Source: Betaproteobacteria bacterium RIFCSPLOWO2_12_FULL_68_20 (GTDB lineage Bacteria; Pseudomonadota; Gammaproteobacteria; Burkholderiales; SG8-39). From it: 64,000 nucleotides of DNA. Positions within the stretch are counted from its first letter, which is position 1; each line of letters opens with the position of its first letter. Position numbers and translations under genes: made by a program. The stretch lies in contig MERQ01000106.1 in assembly GCA_001770655.1 (NCBI GenBank), positions 1 through 64,000 on the forward strand. The letters are read 5' to 3'. The notes beneath the pieces were generated by a model. The model made no database searches. It worked only from the letters and a program-made list of their open reading frames with translations, and was not told the DNA's origin. Shown here in pieces: positions 60,924-64,000 of the stretch.

Positions 60924-62219
60924 TCAGCCCGAAGTCAGCCTGGTGTTGGCCAGGTTGAGCCGCTCGACCAGGATGCCGAGGAAGCCGCGGTCGAACTTGC
61001 CGCGGCAGGCCGCCGAGGCACGCTCCAGGTCCGCCACGCCGATGCGCACGATCGTCGATGCGCGCGCCGCGGCGACGCTCGCCCCGCGCTCGTGGCCGGT
61101 CTGGGAAAGGTAGGCCATCTCGCCGAAGCACTCCCCCGGCCCGAGCAGCGTGAGCAGCTTCTTGTTCTTGGTCACGCGCATCTCGCCCTCGACGATCACG
61201 CAGAAGAAATCGCCCGGCTCGCCCTCGCGCACCAGCGCCGCGCCTGCGGGCACCGCCTCCCACAGGCCGATCCGCACCACCTCCCAGAGCTCGGGATCGA
61301 CGAAGCGCGCGAAGAACGGCATCGCGCGCAGCGCGGCGAACTTGTCGGCCTCCCCGAGCTGCTCGCAGCGCGGCTCGCCCGGGCCCTCGCGCAGCGCCTC
61401 GATCAGCTCCTTGGCGAATTCTTCGCCGCTCTGGTAGCGCCGCGCGGCGTCCTTCTGCATCGCCCGGCGCACGATGCGGTCGAGCGCCTCGGGCACCTCG
61501 CGGCGGTGCGTCGAAGGGGGCGGCGGCTCGTGCTGCGTGATCTGGTAGATGATGCTGAACTTGTTCTCCCCGCGGAACGGCAGCATGCCCGAAAGCAGCT
61601 GGTACATCACCACCCCGAGCGAGTAGAGATCGGTGCGGTGATCCACCAGCTCCTCGCGGATCTGCTCGGGCGACATGTAGGCGGGCGAGCCGATCCCGGT
61701 GATCTGGGTGGTCTCGGCGCCGACGTCGAGCGCCAGGCCGAAGTCGGAGATCCGCACGTCGGTCGGCTCGGCGGCGTAGAGGATGTTGCCCGGTTTGACG
61801 TCGCGGTGCGTGAGGCCGAGCGCCTGCGCATAGGCGAGGGCACGCGCGCACTTGAACGCGATCTCGACCACCTGCCCGACCGGGAGCAGGCTCTGCGCGC
61901 TGCAGAATCGCTCCATGGTGCCGCCCGGCACGTACTCCATCACGATGTAGCCCGAGTCCTCGCCGATTCCCGCATCGTAAATTTGCGCGATGTGCGGATG
62001 CTGGAGCTTCCCGGCGAGCGAGGCCTCGGTGAAGAACAGCTTCCTGAACAGCCGTCCGCGCACCGGATCGCGCAGCGCCTCGGGAAAGATGCGCTTCACC
62101 GCGACCTCGCGGTCGCGGAACGGGTCCTGGCACAGAAACACTTCCGAGGTCGCTCCCTCGCCGAGCTTGCGCACGACCGGGTAGTTGGCGACCCGCTCCG
62201 GAGCGACCGGCTCAGACAC
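60924..62219 (-). CDS. Ser/Thr protein kinase with C-terminal cyclic-nucleotide-binding domain, copy 2
   Basis: A 431-residue soluble protein. The kinase domain (about residues 12-275) has the Gly loop LGEGATSEVF, VAVKRIF, LTHRDVKPGNIL (catalytic loop), ISDFGLAL (DFG) and GSPAYMSPEQ. The C-terminal ~140 residues form a cNMP-binding domain: ALVREGEPGDFFCVIVEGEMRV, LGPGECFGEMAYLS and RGASVAAA with the phosphate-cassette Arg. The start is GTG at 62219, which overlaps the preceding paralogue by 8 bases. The layout is kinase then sensor, the reverse of eukaryotic PKG. No membrane anchor is seen. Confidence 0.85.
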   Translation of the reverse strand: MSEPVAPERVANYPVVRKLGEGATSEVFLCQDPFRDREVAVKRIFPEALRDPVRGRLFRKLFFTEASLAGKLQHPHIAQIYDAGIGEDSGYIVMEYVPGGTMERFCSAQSLLPVGQVVEIAFKCARALAYAQALGLTHRDVKPGNILYAAEPTDVRISDFGLALDVGAETTQITGIGSPAYMSPEQIREELVDHRTDLYSLGVVMYQLLSGMLPFRGENKFSIIYQITQHEPPPPSTHRREVPEALDRIVRRAMQKDAARRYQSGEEFAKELIEALREGPGEPRCEQLGEADKFAALRAMPFFARFVDPELWEVVRIGLWEAVPAGAALVREGEPGDFFCVIVEGEMRVTKNKKLLTLLGPGECFGEMAYLSQTGHERGASVAAARASTIVRIGVADLERASAACRGKFDRGFLGILVERLNLANTRLTSG

Positions 62220-63510
62220 CCGAGATGCGCAGGTTCGCCATCGACAGCCGCTCGACCAGGATCTCCATGAAGGCGCGGTCGAACTTGTGGCGGCAGGCGT
62301 CGGAAGCCTGCGCGAGCCTTTCGGTCGGCACCGAGACGATCTTGGCATCCGACATCACCGTCACGTCGGCGCCGCGCGCGTGCCCGGTCTTGGCCAGGTA
62401 GGCCATCTCCCCGAAAGGCTCGCCGGCGCGCAGCAGGTTGAGGAGCTTGCCCTTCTTCGTGATCTTGACCTGCCCGTCGGCGAGGAAGCAGAAATAATCT
62501 CCCGGCTCGCCCTCCTTCATCAGCCGCTCGCCCGCCGCGGCGTGGCGCCACGAGGAAATCCTCGCCACTTCCCAGATCTCGGCGTCGGAGAACTGCTCGA
62601 AGAAGGGAAGCTTGCGCAGCGTCTCGAACTTTTCGGAATCGGCGAACTCCTGGGCCTTCTGCGCACCCAGGTGCTCGGCCCTGAACACCTCGGCAAGGTC
62701 GAGCGAGAAGTCCTCCCACCTCAGGTAGCGCTTCTCGAGATCCTTCGCCATCGCGCGCCTGACGATCGCGTCCAGGCCCGCGGGAATCTCGGGGCGATAC
62801 GTGGACGGCGGCTCGGGCTCGACGTTGGTGATCTGGTAGATCAGGCTGAAGTTGTTCGCCGCCTGGAAGGGCAGCCGCCCGGTGAGCAGGTGGTGCATCA
62901 CCACGCCCATGGAGTAGACGTCGGTCTGGTGATTCAGCGGGTGCTCCTTCACCTGCTCGGGAGACATGTAGGCGGGGGAGCCGATCGCCGCGATCTGCGT
63001 GGTGTCGCCGGTGGCGATCAGCGCCGCGCCGAAATCGGTGATCTTCACGTCGGTCTCGCCGGTGTGGAGGATGTTCGCCGGCTTGATGTCGCGGTGCGTG
63101 ATGCCCATCTTGTGCGCGAACTCGAGCGCCCGCGTGCACTTGAACACGATCTCGACGGTCCTGTCGAGCGGCAGCAGCGCCTCCGGGCGGCAGAACTTCT
63201 CCAGCGTCCCGCCGTCCACGTACTCCATCACGATGTAGTGCAGCTCGTCGTCCGCGACCGCGTCGTAGATCTGGCAGATGTGCGGGTGCTGGAGCTTCCC
63301 CGCGAGCGAGGCCTCGGTGACGAACAGCTTCCTGAACAGCCTGCCGCGCTCCGGATCGTGGAACGCGTCCGCGAACACCACCTTCACCGCGACGTCGCGC
63401 GTATTGAAAGGGTCGTTGCAAAGATAGACCTCGGAGGTCGCGCCCTCGCCGAGCTTGCGCAGCACCGGGTACTTGCCGACCTGCGTGCGCGTCGCGGCTT
63501 CCGCGGCCAT
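62212..63510 (-). CDS. Ser/Thr protein kinase with C-terminal cyclic-nucleotide-binding domain, copy 1
   Basis: A 432-residue paralogue of the following gene. Kinase motifs: LGEGATSEVYLC, VAVKVVF, ITHRDIKPANIL, ITDFGAALI, GSPAYMSPEQVKEH, DVYSMGVVMHHLLTGRLPF. The cNMP-binding domain has LMKEGEPGDYFCFLADGQVKI, RAGEPFGEMAYLAKTGHARGADVTV, with FGE and the conserved Arg. The strong similarity to the next gene indicates tandem duplication. It lies 9 bases after argH in the same direction. Substrates are unknown. Confidence 0.86.
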   Translation of the reverse strand: MAAEAATRTQVGKYPVLRKLGEGATSEVYLCNDPFNTRDVAVKVVFADAFHDPERGRLFRKLFVTEASLAGKLQHPHICQIYDAVADDELHYIVMEYVDGGTLEKFCRPEALLPLDRTVEIVFKCTRALEFAHKMGITHRDIKPANILHTGETDVKITDFGAALIATGDTTQIAAIGSPAYMSPEQVKEHPLNHQTDVYSMGVVMHHLLTGRLPFQAANNFSLIYQITNVEPEPPSTYRPEIPAGLDAIVRRAMAKDLEKRYLRWEDFSLDLAEVFRAEHLGAQKAQEFADSEKFETLRKLPFFEQFSDAEIWEVARISSWRHAAAGERLMKEGEPGDYFCFLADGQVKITKKGKLLNLLRAGEPFGEMAYLAKTGHARGADVTVMSDAKIVSVPTERLAQASDACRHKFDRAFMEILVERLSMANLRISGV

Positions 63511-63519
63511 CGGGCTTCC

Positions 63520-64000
63520 CTAGGAGCCTGCGGCCAGGCGCTTGCGCGCGCGCGCCGCCGCCGCGCGCACCTGCGCGGGAGCGGTTCCCCCGACGTGGTC
63601 GCGGCTCGCGACCGAGCCCTCCGGCGTGAGCACGCGCCGCGCGTCGGCGCCGATCGCGCGCGAAAACCGCCTGAGCGTCGCGAGCGGCAGCGCAGCGAGG
63701 TCCCGCCCCGCGCGATCGGCCGCGCGCACGACGCGCGCGACGATCTCGTGCGCGTCGCGGAACGGCACGCCCTTGCGCACCAGATAGTCGGCGAGATCGG
63801 TCGCGGTCGCGTGGCCCTCCAGCACGGCGGCGCGCATTGCCGCCGCAACGGGCTTCATGCCCGCCACCAGGCCCTCGAACACCGCGAGCGAGCCCTTCAG
63901 CGTGTCCACCGCGTCGAACAGCGGCTCCTTGTCCTCCTGGTTGTCCCTGTTGTACGCGAGCGGCTGCGCCTTCATGAGCGTGAGCAGGGCGACCAGGCTT
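63520..64000 (-). CDS. argH: Argininosuccinate lyase, C-terminal part (gene continues beyond window)
   Basis: The frame is open to the window edge on the minus strand, so the N-terminal ~300 residues are outside. Visible are [28 protein letters not shown] (a strongly conserved ArgH block), [28 protein letters not shown] and a C-terminal [19 protein letters not shown]. ArgH releases arginine and fumarate in the last step of arginine synthesis. The kinase genes follow with a 9-base gap and may share the transcript. Confidence 0.95.
   Translation of the reverse strand, partial: SLVALLTLMKAQPLAYNRDNQEDKEPLFDAVDTLKGSLAVFEGLVAGMKPVAAAMRAAVLEGHATATDLADYLVRKGVPFRDAHEIVARVVRAADRAGRDLAALPLATLRRFSRAIGADARRVLTPEGSVASRDHVGGTAPAQVRAAAARARKRLAAGS

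Overview
The window is 64 kb of high-GC, gene-dense chromosome. It most probably comes from a betaproteobacterium, perhaps an uncultured or lightly studied lineage of Burkholderiales/Nitrosomonadales type. The evidence is gene order and family content: rpsU-yqeY-dnaG-rpoD, hemA-prfA-prmC-grxD, groESL behind a CIRCE element, purC-purE, ubiA-ubiD, a Bug-family receptor, and many ATGA/GTGA/TTGA coupled starts. No rRNA, CRISPR array or intact transposase was seen. Three tRNAs are present: Ile2 with anticodon CAT, Ala(CGC) and Phe(GAA).

Layout. (1) 1-6 kb: a rearranged surface-protein region. It holds the end of a large RTX (calcium-binding repeat) protein, two further RTX C-terminal fragments, and two paralogous TPR-glycosyltransferase-like genes, each convergent with an RTX tail. 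A decayed third RTX tail and a pair of 28-bp inverted repeats indicate repeated duplication and possibly mobility. (2) 6-10.3 kb: a PLP enzyme, an orphan CoxL-type molybdenum hydroxylase large subunit, and a vapBC module. (3) 10.3-16.6 kb: a 1243-residue RTX protein, divergent from a LuxR-type response regulator and a hybrid histidine kinase, with symmetrical TTGGCC sites between them. (4) 16.7-21.9 kb: class I aldolase, purC, purE, a Sua5-type tRNA-modification gene, a lipoprotein and a Tat-exported PhoD-type phosphatase. (5) 22-32 kb: a co-directional catabolic cluster. It has a split UxaA/SuyAB-like lyase, a fumarate-reductase/succinate-dehydrogenase-like complex (B, C and D subunits, with A several kb away), a Bug receptor, a two-subunit class I fumarase/tartrate-dehydratase-like enzyme, and a two-subunit TPP decarboxylase resembling sulfopyruvate decarboxylase. 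Two toxin-antitoxin modules lie inside it. (6) 32-40.7 kb: dienelactone hydrolase-like protein, xerD, folB, plsY, tsaD, then the macromolecular-synthesis operon rpsU-yqeY-dnaG-rpoD. (7) 40.8-44.5 kb: tRNAs, a SapC protein, and a three-gene response regulator / hybrid kinase / NarL-type regulator set. (8) 44.5-53.9 kb: ridA, recG, ubiA, ubiD, dacB, groES, groEL. (9) 54-57.3 kb: a decayed toxin-antitoxin locus, small genes, and an ACP / ketosynthase / nucleotide-cyclase operon. (10) 57.4-64 kb: hemA-prfA-prmC-grxD, two tandem Ser/Thr kinases each fused to a cyclic-nucleotide-binding domain, and the 3' end of argH.

The most notable signals are four. First, a possible undescribed dicarboxylate or sulfonated-dicarboxylate catabolic cluster interrupted by toxin-antitoxin pairs. 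Second, a family of long palindromes placed at or over the start codons of purC, xerD and dnaG. Third, the repeated convergent RTX-tail/TPR-glycosyltransferase cassette, one copy of which is bounded by inverted repeats without a transposase. Fourth, a PKG-like kinase-cNMP-sensor pair close to a class III cyclase that is encoded with an ACP and a ketosynthase. All functional assignments come from reading motifs; no database search was run.
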